The position numbers and the translations under genes were made by a program. Positions 1 to 5,015 of a stretch of DNA of 5,140 bases are shown one piece after another. Under the pieces are notes generated by a model. The model was not told the origin of the DNA and made no database searches. It saw only the letters and a program-made list of their open reading frames with translations. Source of the stretch: Candidatus Phascolarctobacterium caballi (GTDB lineage: Bacteria > Bacillota > Negativicutes > Acidaminococcales > Acidaminococcaceae). Numbering within the stretch: the stretch's first letter is position 1; every line of letters begins with the position of its first letter. The stretch is taken from contig JAGHTS010000256.1 in the NCBI GenBank assembly GCA_018065225.1, positions 1 through 5,140 of the forward strand, written 5' to 3'.

Positions 1-43
1 AATTATTAAGTGTATTATATAAAATATTGTATAAGGAGGAATT

Positions 44-355
44 ATGTTTGAAGAAGATTTTCAAAAAAGATTGTACGAATTGCGTACCCAAAAAGGCATT
101 TCCGCACGTGATATGAGTTTATCCATTGGACAAAATCCAAATTATATAAACTTTATTGAAGCCGGCAAAGCCATGCCCTCTATGTCCGCTTTTTTCTTTA
201 TTTGCGATTACCTAAAAATCACCCCGTCCGAGTTTTTTGAAACTAAATCACACAATCCCGAAAAAATGCGGAACATCATCAAAGATTTGCAGTCACTAAG
301 TCAAAAAAACTTTGACAACATCGCCGAAATCATAAATGCCTTAACAAAAATATAA
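44..355 (+). CDS. Xre/Cro-family helix-turn-helix transcriptional regulator (103 aa)
   Basis: This is a small cytoplasmic DNA-binding protein of the Xre/Cro-C1 type. A five-helix HTH domain fills about residues 6-66. It opens with the F-x-K-R-L-x-x-L-R-x-x-K-G-I-S pattern, continues with a recognition region around Q30-N31-P32-N33-Y34, and has the typical I-E-x-G-x-x-M-P-S turn at 38-46. It ends with C-D-Y-L-x-I-T-P-S-E-F-F at 54-65. Residues 67-103 are polar and predicted helical, perhaps for dimerisation; no ligand or catalytic domain is seen. The ATG is preceded by AAGGAGG at 33-39, with a rather short 4-nt spacer. The promoter must lie in the AT-rich first 40 bases or beyond the window edge. 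The gene converges on the ABC operon and is separated from it by a terminator and a repeat element, so nothing shows that it regulates the transporter. The family call is confident; targets are unknown. Confidence 0.88.
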   Translation: MFEEDFQKRLYELRTQKGISARDMSLSIGQNPNYINFIEAGKAMPSMSAFFFICDYLKITPSEFFETKSHNPEKMRNIIKDLQSLSQKNFDNIAEIINALTKI

Positions 356-390
356 ACCGCTTACGAAGTTGAACATCGTAAGCGGTTTTT
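354..390 (+). terminator. Rho-independent terminator of the HTH gene
   Basis: A perfect 13-bp stem (354-366 with 376-388), 9-nt loop and a run of five T (386-390) form a classic intrinsic terminator. The stem starts inside the TAA stop codon of the HTH gene. Read from the other strand, the hairpin is followed by a mixed A/T tract, so it may also stop minus-strand transcripts that pass the repeat element. Confidence 0.9.
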
Positions 391-399
391 AATTTGCAC

Positions 400-524
400 T
401 CCCGCCTTTGCAAATTCAAAATCAAATGCCTTTTCAAAATAAAAGGTGCAAAAAGGCAAAGTAAAAATCACGTGATATTTGTTAAATATCACGTGATTTT
501 TAGAACGCAGTTTTGTGAAATTTG
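400..524 (+). repeat. 125-bp repeat element, copy 1 (inverted partner at 5016-5140)
   Basis: This stretch matches the reverse complement of 5016-5140 without gaps. I count 118 identical positions of 125; the differences fall at 411, 429, 439, 441, 445, 448 and 510. The block 449-509 is identical in both copies. The element begins with TCCCGCCTTTG and ends with GTGAAATTTG. It contains a small variable hairpin at 429-446 and a 41-bp palindrome at 462-502. No reading frame in it looks coding. It fills the space between the HTH terminator and the ATPase stop codon. I infer a dispersed non-coding element of MITE or REP type. The outer boundary at 400 is set only by where the match reaches the window end in copy 2, so the element could extend further left. 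Confidence 0.9.
462..502. terminator. 41-bp palindrome, probable bidirectional terminator behind the ATPase gene
   Basis: Two perfectly complementary 19-nt arms (462-480 and 484-502) are separated by a 3-nt loop. Each arm contains the decamer ATCACGTGAT (467-476 and 488-497), itself a perfect palindrome. The arms end in A5/T5 runs, so an RNA hairpin from either strand would be followed by a short U-rich stretch. It lies 40 bp past the ATPase stop codon and is the first hairpin minus-strand operon transcripts meet. The terminator role is inferred from position and shape. The identical structure sits in copy 2. Confidence 0.7.
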
Positions 525-541
525 ACAGTTGTAAAATTGTT

Positions 542-1336
542 TTATCCCAACAACATACTGTCGTTGGCAAATTCTGCCCCAGCGGCTTTTTCAAACAAAT
601 CTAACAAATCTGTTATTTTCAACTTGGCTTTTTGTTCTGCGTCAACATCTACTACAATTTTCCCGTTATTCATCATTATCAGACGGTTGCCAAACCGTAA
701 AGCGTCACGCATATTATGTGTAATCATTAATGTTGTAAGTTTGTCACGGTTAACAATTTTTTCTGTTAAGTTTAAAACTTTTTCTGCGGTTTTTGGGTCA
801 AGTGCCGCTGTATGTTCATCCAACAGCAACAATTCAGGTTTTTTCATAGTCGCCATCAACAATGTTAATGCCTGCCGCTGTCCGCCGCTTAACAAGCCGA
901 CTTTAGCGGTCAATCTGTTTTCCAATCCCAAATCTAATTCTGCCAACAACTTTTTGAAATAATCTGTCTGCTTACCGTCCATCATATACCCCAGTCCGGG
1001 TGTTTTGCCACGTCGCATTGCCAAAGCAAGGTTTTCTTCTATCATCATTCCTGCAGCTGTACCTAACATGGGGTCTTGAAACACTCTGCCGATATACTTG
1101 GCGCGTCTGTGTTCTGCCAAATGGGTGACATCAATTCCGTTAATCAAAATTTTTCCTTCATCTACCGCAAACACACCTGCCACCGAATTTAACAGGGTGG
1201 ATTTTCCTGCCCCGTTTCCGCCGATAACTGTCACAAAATCACCGGGAGCCAAATGTAAGGAAAGGTTGTTAAGTGCCTTTTTTTCATTGACGGTACCGAC
1301 ATTAAAGGTCTTGGAGATTCCTTCTACTCTTAACAT
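542..1336 (-). CDS. ABC transporter ATP-binding protein of the TrpXYZ-like importer (264 aa)
   Basis: This is the cytoplasmic ATPase that powers the importer encoded just upstream. All hallmarks of a functional nucleotide-binding domain are present: Walker A G-G-N-G-A-G-K-S-T at residues 39-47, Q-loop Q87 in V-F-Q-D-P, signature L-S-G-G-Q at 149-153, Walker B L-L-L-L-D-E ending at E174, D-loop A-A-L-D at 177-180 and switch histidine H207. The D-E-H-T-A-A-L-D form of Walker B/D-loop is typical of the COG1101 group that pairs with COG4120 permeases. Length is normal. The ATG lies one base after the permease stop codon, with AAGGGGG about 9 nt upstream inside the permease gene, so translation is probably coupled. 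It is the last gene of the operon and is followed by the repeat-element hairpin. The ATPase function is certain; the substrate is inherited from the binding-protein assignment. Confidence 0.95.
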   Translation of the reverse strand: MLRVEGISKTFNVGTVNEKKALNNLSLHLAPGDFVTVIGGNGAGKSTLLNSVAGVFAVDEGKILINGIDVTHLAEHRRAKYIGRVFQDPMLGTAAGMMIEENLALAMRRGKTPGLGYMMDGKQTDYFKKLLAELDLGLENRLTAKVGLLSGGQRQALTLLMATMKKPELLLLDEHTAALDPKTAEKVLNLTEKIVNRDKLTTLMITHNMRDALRFGNRLIMMNNGKIVVDVDAEQKAKLKITDLLDLFEKAAGAEFANDSMLLG

Positions 1337-1337
1337 C

Positions 1338-2216
1338 TTAATGCACCCCCTTCCGCAATTTTGCTTTTATAAGGGGCAATGCCAAAGCAACCGCCACCAA
1401 AATGCTGGTGAACATTTTTAAATCATTGGGCGGCATACCCATTGCCAGCACAACTGCCACCACAATTCTGTAAACTATAGAACCAAGCACTACGCTTATC
1501 AAACAGTTTTTAAAAGAACGGGTGCCGAATAACACTTCACCGATAATGACCGAAGCCAGTCCGATAACGATAATTCCCACTCCCATTCCCACATCTGCAA
1601 AGCCATTGGACTGGGCAACCAAAGCACCGCTGACTGCAACCAGAGCATTGGACAATGCCAAACCTAAAACAATGGTAATGTCTGTATTAACACCCTGCGC
1701 CCTTATCATTTGCTGATTGAATCCTGTGGCACGAATGGCTGTGCCTATTTCTGTACCGAAGAACCAATACATTAATCCCGCCACAAGCAAACATGCAATA
1801 ATGCCTACAACAAAAGTAGTCGGCGCACTTTTCCAACCCAAGAAATGTTTGACGATGGTAAAAGTATGGTCGACTCCCAATAAAGAAAGATTGGCCCTTC
1901 CCATAATCCGAAGATTAACTGAATAGAGCGCAATCATTGTCAAAATGCCTGCCAGTAACGCAGGTATTTTCATTTTGGTATGTAAAAAACCTGTAACTAC
2001 TCCTGCCAACAATCCTGCTGCTGCCGCCACAAGCAATGCGGTCAAGGGATTTGCCCCCTTTACCAACATTACCGCCGCAACTGCCCCGCCCAAAGGGAAT
2101 GACCCTTCTACGCTTAAATCGGCAATATCAAGCACACGAAAGGTTACATATAAACCCAAAGCCATAACCGCCCACAGCAGTCCTTGCGCCACTGTGGGTA
2201 ACAACAAATCAAACAT
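1338..2216 (-). CDS. ABC transporter permease, BPD_transp_2 family, TrpY-like (292 aa)
   Basis: This is the membrane channel subunit of the importer, very hydrophobic throughout with about eight predicted transmembrane segments. It resembles the COG4120 permeases that accompany COG2984 binding proteins, a branch of the LivH-type BPD_transp_2 superfamily. Visible family features are D-L-S-V-E-G-S at residues 33-39 and the N-L-R-I-M-G-R-A-N-L-S-L-L-G stretch at 101-114. The cytoplasmic coupling loop G-T-A-I-R-A-T-G-F-N, with the following R-A-Q-G-V-N, lies at 158-177. The C-terminal N-D-L-K-M-F-T-S motif is at 264-271. Only one permease gene is present, so the channel is presumably a homodimer. 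It starts 7 nt after the stop of the preceding binding-protein gene and its stop lies one base before the ATPase ATG. The ribosome binding site is weak (AGG about 11 nt upstream), which suggests translational coupling. Confidence 0.93.
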   Translation of the reverse strand: MFDLLLPTVAQGLLWAVMALGLYVTFRVLDIADLSVEGSFPLGGAVAAVMLVKGANPLTALLVAAAAGLLAGVVTGFLHTKMKIPALLAGILTMIALYSVNLRIMGRANLSLLGVDHTFTIVKHFLGWKSAPTTFVVGIIACLLVAGLMYWFFGTEIGTAIRATGFNQQMIRAQGVNTDITIVLGLALSNALVAVSGALVAQSNGFADVGMGVGIIVIGLASVIIGEVLFGTRSFKNCLISVVLGSIVYRIVVAVVLAMGMPPNDLKMFTSILVAVALALPLIKAKLRKGVH

Positions 2217-2223
2217 CTTTATC

Positions 2224-3201
2224 TCAACCTACCTTTTTGGCGTTTTTAAACTCGTTTGGCAATTTCAATCCTAAATTTTTTAATGCTTTCATATTAACGA
2301 TTGCCGCACAATTTTTTTGTCCCTGAATTGCCATTGTTGCAGGTTGGGATTTACCGCTCAAAATATCTGCCGCCATCAGTCCTGTCTGCAAACCCAACTG
2401 ATAGTAATCAATACCTACACTGCCCAAACAACCCGCTTCCACCAAACTGCCTTCTCCGGCCACAACAGGCAAATTTTCTTCGTCTGTGATGCTTAACAAA
2501 GTCGGTACAGAACTTGCCACCACATTATCTGTGGGAACATAAATTCCCTGTACCTTGCCAATCAAACTGCGTGCCGCCTGCTGAATATCATTTACCGTGC
2601 TGACTGTGGCTTCCTTTACTTGCAGTCCGCGCTTTGCCGCCGCAGTTTTCAAAATCTCAATTTGCAACTGGCTGTTCACTTCACTGCTGCTGTAAATCGT
2701 ACCTATGACTTTAATGTCAGGTACAAACTTAATCAACATATCTAATTGCGCTTCCACCGGATTCATATCCGTTGTGCCTGTAACATTACTGCCCGGTTGC
2801 TCGTTGCTTTTTGCCAGTTTGGCAGTTACATAATCGGTAATTGCTGTACCCACAATAGGAATTTCATCCGTGGCGTTTGCCATTGTCTGTGCCGCCGGAG
2901 TGGCAATAGCGCAAATCAAATCCACCTTTTTAGAAATAAAACGATGCGCAATATTAGCCAAATTTGATTGGTCTGCTTGCGCATTCTGTTGGTCAATTAC
3001 AAGATTAACCCCTGTCTTAAAACCGGCTTTTGCCAAACCGTCCACAAAACCTTTATTGGCAGCATCCAATGCCGGATGTTCCACCAATTGGCATACTCCC
3101 ACATTCACAGTTTTTGCCGCTTCAACACCGCCTGCAATCAGGGCAGTTGTCAAAGCCAGACTAAAGACAAATCTTGTAAAGCGTGTTAAAAATTTTTGCA
3201 T
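2224..3201 (-). CDS. ABC transporter substrate-binding protein 2, TrpX-like (325 aa)
   Basis: This is a periplasmic binding protein of the ABC_sub_bind family (Pfam PF04392, COG2984), which captures the solute and delivers it to the permease. The signal peptide has Q-K-F-L-T-R-F-T-R, a hydrophobic core and a V-E-A/A-K cleavage site after residue 28, with no lipobox cysteine. The mature protein starts V-N-V-G-V-C-Q-L-V-E-H and shows family motifs I-A-T-P-A-A-Q, N-V-T-G-T-T-D, I-Y-V-P-T-D-N and V-V-A-G-E-G. Two starts are possible. ATG at 3213 directly abuts GGAAGG with no spacer, whereas ATG at 3201 gives an 11-12-nt spacer. The 3201 start also makes residue numbering match the paralogue upstream at the A28/A29 cleavage site, so I chose it. 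Aromatic amino acids are the likeliest ligand, as in TrpX and the tyrosine-binding CD0873 of Clostridioides difficile, but this is unproven here. Confidence 0.93.
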   Translation of the reverse strand: MQKFLTRFTRFVFSLALTTALIAGGVEAAKTVNVGVCQLVEHPALDAANKGFVDGLAKAGFKTGVNLVIDQQNAQADQSNLANIAHRFISKKVDLICAIATPAAQTMANATDEIPIVGTAITDYVTAKLAKSNEQPGSNVTGTTDMNPVEAQLDMLIKFVPDIKVIGTIYSSSEVNSQLQIEILKTAAAKRGLQVKEATVSTVNDIQQAARSLIGKVQGIYVPTDNVVASSVPTLLSITDEENLPVVAGEGSLVEAGCLGSVGIDYYQLGLQTGLMAADILSGKSQPATMAIQGQKNCAAIVNMKALKNLGLKLPNEFKNAKKVG

Positions 3202-3240
3202 TTTTTCTACCATCCTTCCATACTGCTAATTTTATTTATA

Positions 3241-3278
3241 AGCGTTGGTAATTTCTGTCAGACAAAACTGCCAACGCT
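3241..3278 (-). other. Intercistronic stem-loop between the two binding-protein genes
   Basis: AGCGTTGG at 3241-3248 pairs perfectly with CCAACGCT at 3271-3278, and the intervening bases contain a weaker inner hairpin (TGT/ACA around 3256-3264). On the transcribed minus strand the stem is followed by A/T-mixed sequence, not a U run, so it does not look like an intrinsic terminator. It could stabilise the upstream message or mark a processing point, setting different amounts of the two binding proteins. It would also lie at the very 5' end of a transcript from the possible promoter at 3287-3315. Confidence 0.6.
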
Positions 3279-3286
3279 ATTTGACT

Positions 3287-3315
3287 ATTTTACCATACTA
3301 CCTAATCTACATCAA
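3287..3315 (-). promoter_or_regulatory. Possible internal promoter ahead of the second binding-protein gene
   Basis: On the minus strand TTGATG (3310-3315) and TAAAAT (3287-3292) are 17 bp apart, a sigma-A-like arrangement with 4/6 and 5/6 matches to consensus. The predicted start near 3280 would place the stem-loop at 3278-3241 at the start of the transcript. The region is AT-rich, so a chance match is quite possible. If real, it would allow binding protein 2, permease and ATPase to be expressed without binding protein 1. Confidence 0.4.
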
Positions 3316-3320
3316 ATTTT

Positions 3321-4301
3321 TCATTTGCCGACAACTGTGGCATTTTTATATTCCGCAGGAATTTTAAGTCCCAAAACTTTCAGTGTTTTGGCATTGACAA
3401 TGGGCTGACAATCCTTTTGCCCCTGAATCGCCATATCGGCAGGTTTGCTTTTGCCGTTTAAAATATCTGCCGCCATATACCCCGTCTGCAAACCCAAAGT
3501 ATAATAATCAATTGCCAAAGATGCCATGGCTCCTTCTTTTACCATACCGCCTTCACCAGCCACCACAGGCAACTTTGCCTCATTGGTAACTTCCACCAAA
3601 GTCGGCATAGCACTTGCCAAAATATTATCAGTCGGCACATAAACGCCCTGACATTTGCCGACCAAACTGCGTGCCGCCTGCTGAATGTCATTTACTGTGC
3701 TGACAGTTGCCTCCACCACTTGCAAACCTTTTTTGGCGGCATACGCTTTCATAATATCAATCTGTACCTGACTGTTCACTTCACTGCTGCAATAAATCGT
3801 ACCAACCGTTTTAATATTTGGTACAAATTTCACCAACATATCCACTTGTGCTGCAATAGGATTCATATCCGTTGTTCCCGTAACATTCCGACCGGGTTTG
3901 TCATTGCTTTTAGCCAATTTTGCCGACACATAATCAGTAATCGCTGTACCTACAACGGGAATTTCATCCGTAACATTCGCCATAGTTTGAGCCGCAGGAG
4001 TTGCAATCGCACAAATCAAATCCACCTTTGCCGCCACAAACCGATGGGCAATATTTTGCAGATTGGACTGGTCTGCCTGTGCATTTTGTTGGTCAAACAC
4101 CACATTTTCCCCCGACTTAAACCCACGCTTTGCCAAGCCGTCCACAAAGCCCTTATTTGCGGCATCCAAAGCACTGTGTTCCACCAACTGACACACACCG
4201 ACTTTAAACTGTTTTGCCGCCTCCGCTGCTGACATAGTTGCTGTACCCAGCACCATTGCCAACGCCATACCCATCAAAAGAGATTTTTTCATTTGCATCA
4301 T
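3321..4301 (-). CDS. ABC transporter substrate-binding protein 1, TrpX-like (326 aa)
   Basis: This is the first gene of the operon and a close paralogue of binding protein 2; I count about 75% identity over the mature regions, with no internal gaps. It belongs to PF04392/COG2984. Residues 1-28 form a signal peptide (K5-K6, hydrophobic core, A-E-A/A-K site) without a lipobox cysteine, implying a soluble periplasmic protein. The mature start F-K-V-G-V-C-Q-L-V-E-H and motifs I-A-T-P-A-A-Q, N-V-T-G-T-T-D, I-Y-V-P-T-D-N and V-V-A-G-E-G match its sister. Starts further upstream are excluded because the frame runs back into the promoter. Of the clustered ATGs at 4307, 4301 and 4298, the one at 4301 lies 8 nt from AGGAG, whereas 4307 leaves only 2 nt. 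It has cysteines absent from the paralogue (I-Y-C-S-S and G-K-C-Q-G). The ligand is probably an aromatic amino acid by family analogy, but not certain. Confidence 0.94.
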   Translation of the reverse strand: MMQMKKSLLMGMALAMVLGTATMSAAEAAKQFKVGVCQLVEHSALDAANKGFVDGLAKRGFKSGENVVFDQQNAQADQSNLQNIAHRFVAAKVDLICAIATPAAQTMANVTDEIPVVGTAITDYVSAKLAKSNDKPGRNVTGTTDMNPIAAQVDMLVKFVPNIKTVGTIYCSSEVNSQVQIDIMKAYAAKKGLQVVEATVSTVNDIQQAARSLVGKCQGVYVPTDNILASAMPTLVEVTNEAKLPVVAGEGGMVKEGAMASLAIDYYTLGLQTGYMAADILNGKSKPADMAIQGQKDCQPIVNAKTLKVLGLKIPAEYKNATVVGK

Positions 4302-4309
4302 TTGCATAA

Positions 4310-4314
4310 CTCCT
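4310..4314 (-). promoter_or_regulatory. Shine-Dalgarno site that decides the start of binding protein 1
   Basis: AGGAG on the minus strand, within a longer purine tract (GAGGAAAGGAG), lies 8 nt before the ATG at 4301 and only 2 nt before the ATG at 4307. The spacing favours 4301. A second weaker GAGG slightly upstream could serve 4307. Confidence 0.7.
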
Positions 4315-4356
4315 TTCCTCAAAATTTGTTTCCGCATTTTTGCGAACATATTTAAA

Positions 4357-4385
4357 ATTATAGGCAACCATCGTTCGTATAACAA
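4357..4385 (-). promoter_or_regulatory. Main promoter of the ABC importer operon
   Basis: On the minus strand TTGTTA (4380-4385, 4/6 consensus) and a perfect TATAAT (4357-4362) are exactly 17 bp apart. An A/T-rich stretch at about 4387-4402 just upstream could act as an UP element. Transcription would start near 4350, leaving a leader of about 50 nt with only a tiny hairpin (CGCA/TGCG near 4333-4344). I see no T-box, riboswitch or attenuator and no convincing operator palindrome. Confidence 0.75.
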
Positions 4386-4411
4386 GAAAATATTTTAAAA
4401 TCCGTTACCAA

Positions 4412-4453
4412 ATAAAAAATCTCTGTAAAAGTGTAAATTCCTTTACAGAGATT
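4412..4453 (-). terminator. Rho-independent terminator of the lipoprotein gene
   Basis: A perfect 12-bp stem (4442-4453 with 4418-4429) with a 12-nt loop is followed on the minus strand by a run of T (complement of 4414-4419). It begins 22 bp after the lipoprotein stop codon. It ends about 26 bp before the importer promoter, so the two transcription units are separate. Confidence 0.88.
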
Positions 4454-4475
4454 GACTGCTTGCCAACAACTGAAC

Positions 4476-4910
4476 TTACTTTGCCACAATTCTGGCATCC
4501 AACAACTCAACCACCCTGTCACCGTTACGGGGAATGGTCAAACCGCTTTGAGCAACCCCGCCTTGAATGGTAACAGCATCACCTTTATTCATCTTTTTCA
4601 GTTTGTCCTTGTCATGTTCATCCTTAACATAGGCCCTAATTGCCCAATTATGCTGTTTGCCCCTCAAAAATGACATAGTAACCACTGTGGCATCGTCCGC
4701 ATCCGTGCCTTTATTAACAATTTCACCATCAGCACAAATCACTTTGCCGCCATAAATCTTATTGCAATCTTCGTCTTCCAATGTACTTATATCATCCATA
4801 ATTTTTGATACATTACAAACAATATCAGGTTTTACTGCCACCATTTCCTTGCCGCAGCCAACCAACCCGCACATACTTATCATTAATAATACACTTAATA
4901 TTTTTTTCAC
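4476..4910 (-). CDS. Small lipoprotein with probable OB-fold (tRNA_anti-like), 144 aa
   Basis: The N-terminus is a lipoprotein signal: K2-K3, a hydrophobic stretch and the lipobox L-V-G-C with the lipidated cysteine at residue 19, so the protein is membrane-anchored outside the cytoplasm. Residues about 50-144 resemble the OB-fold proteins grouped as tRNA_anti-like (Pfam PF12869). They show a G-G-K-V-I-C-A-D-G-E-I-V strand, a hydrophobic V-V-T-M-S-F strand, I-R-A-Y-V, then L-K-K-M-N-K-G-D-A-V-T-I-Q-G and a final L-L-D-A-R-I-V strand. The L-x-x-x-x-K-G-D-x-V-T-I-x-G pattern is the best hallmark. The fold assignment is from memory of the family and moderately sure; biochemical function is unknown. 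Three extra cysteines (C32, C49, C59) lie outside the lipobox. I chose GTG at 4910 because GGAGG lies 8 nt upstream; the in-frame TTG at 4925 overlaps that site. The gene has its own promoter and terminator. Confidence 0.82.
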   Translation of the reverse strand: MKKILSVLLMISMCGLVGCGKEMVAVKPDIVCNVSKIMDDISTLEDEDCNKIYGGKVICADGEIVNKGTDADDATVVTMSFLRGKQHNWAIRAYVKDEHDKDKLKKMNKGDAVTIQGGVAQSGLTIPRNGDRVVELLDARIVAK

Positions 4911-4918
4911 GCCTCTAA

Positions 4919-4923
4919 CCTCC
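4919..4923 (-). promoter_or_regulatory. Shine-Dalgarno site that decides the GTG start of the lipoprotein
   Basis: GGAGG on the minus strand is followed by 8 nt and then GTG-AAA-AAA at 4910. The longer in-frame option, TTG at 4925, overlaps this site and is therefore unlikely to be used. Confidence 0.8.
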
Positions 4924-4935
4924 AAAGTATTGTTT

Positions 4936-4965
4936 ATTATACCATTTATAGTATCAATAATTCAA
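4936..4965 (-). promoter_or_regulatory. Promoter of the lipoprotein gene
   Basis: On the minus strand TTGAAT (4960-4965, 4/6 consensus) and a perfect TATAAT (4936-4941) are 18 bp apart. The expected start near 4929 gives a very short leader that carries little beyond the ribosome binding site. It lies 50 bp inward of repeat copy 2, outside the repeated sequence. Confidence 0.7.
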
Positions 4966-5015
4966 CCTCACCACTAATTATAGATTTTTTGGGGTGAAAC
5001 TGCTTTTAAAACCAC

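Noticed and set aside
105..114. CACGTGATAT inside the HTH gene, identical to part of the repeat palindrome
   Set aside because: It is a 10-base match without the surrounding palindrome, and it reads as ordinary codons (A-R-D-M) in the HTH domain, so coincidence is the simpler explanation.
391..524. AATTTG at 391-396 and 519-524 as a target-site duplication flanking repeat copy 1
   Set aside because: The second AATTTG is also present in copy 2, so it belongs to the element and is not duplicated host sequence; the motif is also short and AT-rich.
400..524. CRISPR array or transposase-bearing insertion sequence
   Set aside because: There are only two copies, 4.5 kb apart and inverted, with no regular spacers and no transposase reading frame in the element.
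361..594. Open frame on the minus strand spanning repeat copy 1 and the 3' end of the ATPase gene
   Set aside because: It runs through the palindrome and terminator, has no ribosome binding site of note and overlaps the well-supported ATPase gene in another frame; it is a shadow frame.
522..962. A 146-aa plus-strand open frame antisense to the ATPase gene
   Set aside because: The opposite strand encodes all conserved ABC ATPase motifs; this frame has low-complexity S/N-rich composition and no credible start signal.
3720..4232. A 170-aa plus-strand open frame antisense to binding protein 1
   Set aside because: It mirrors a conserved gene, is rich in H, N, R and C as expected for antisense translation, and lacks a Shine-Dalgarno sequence or recognisable domain.
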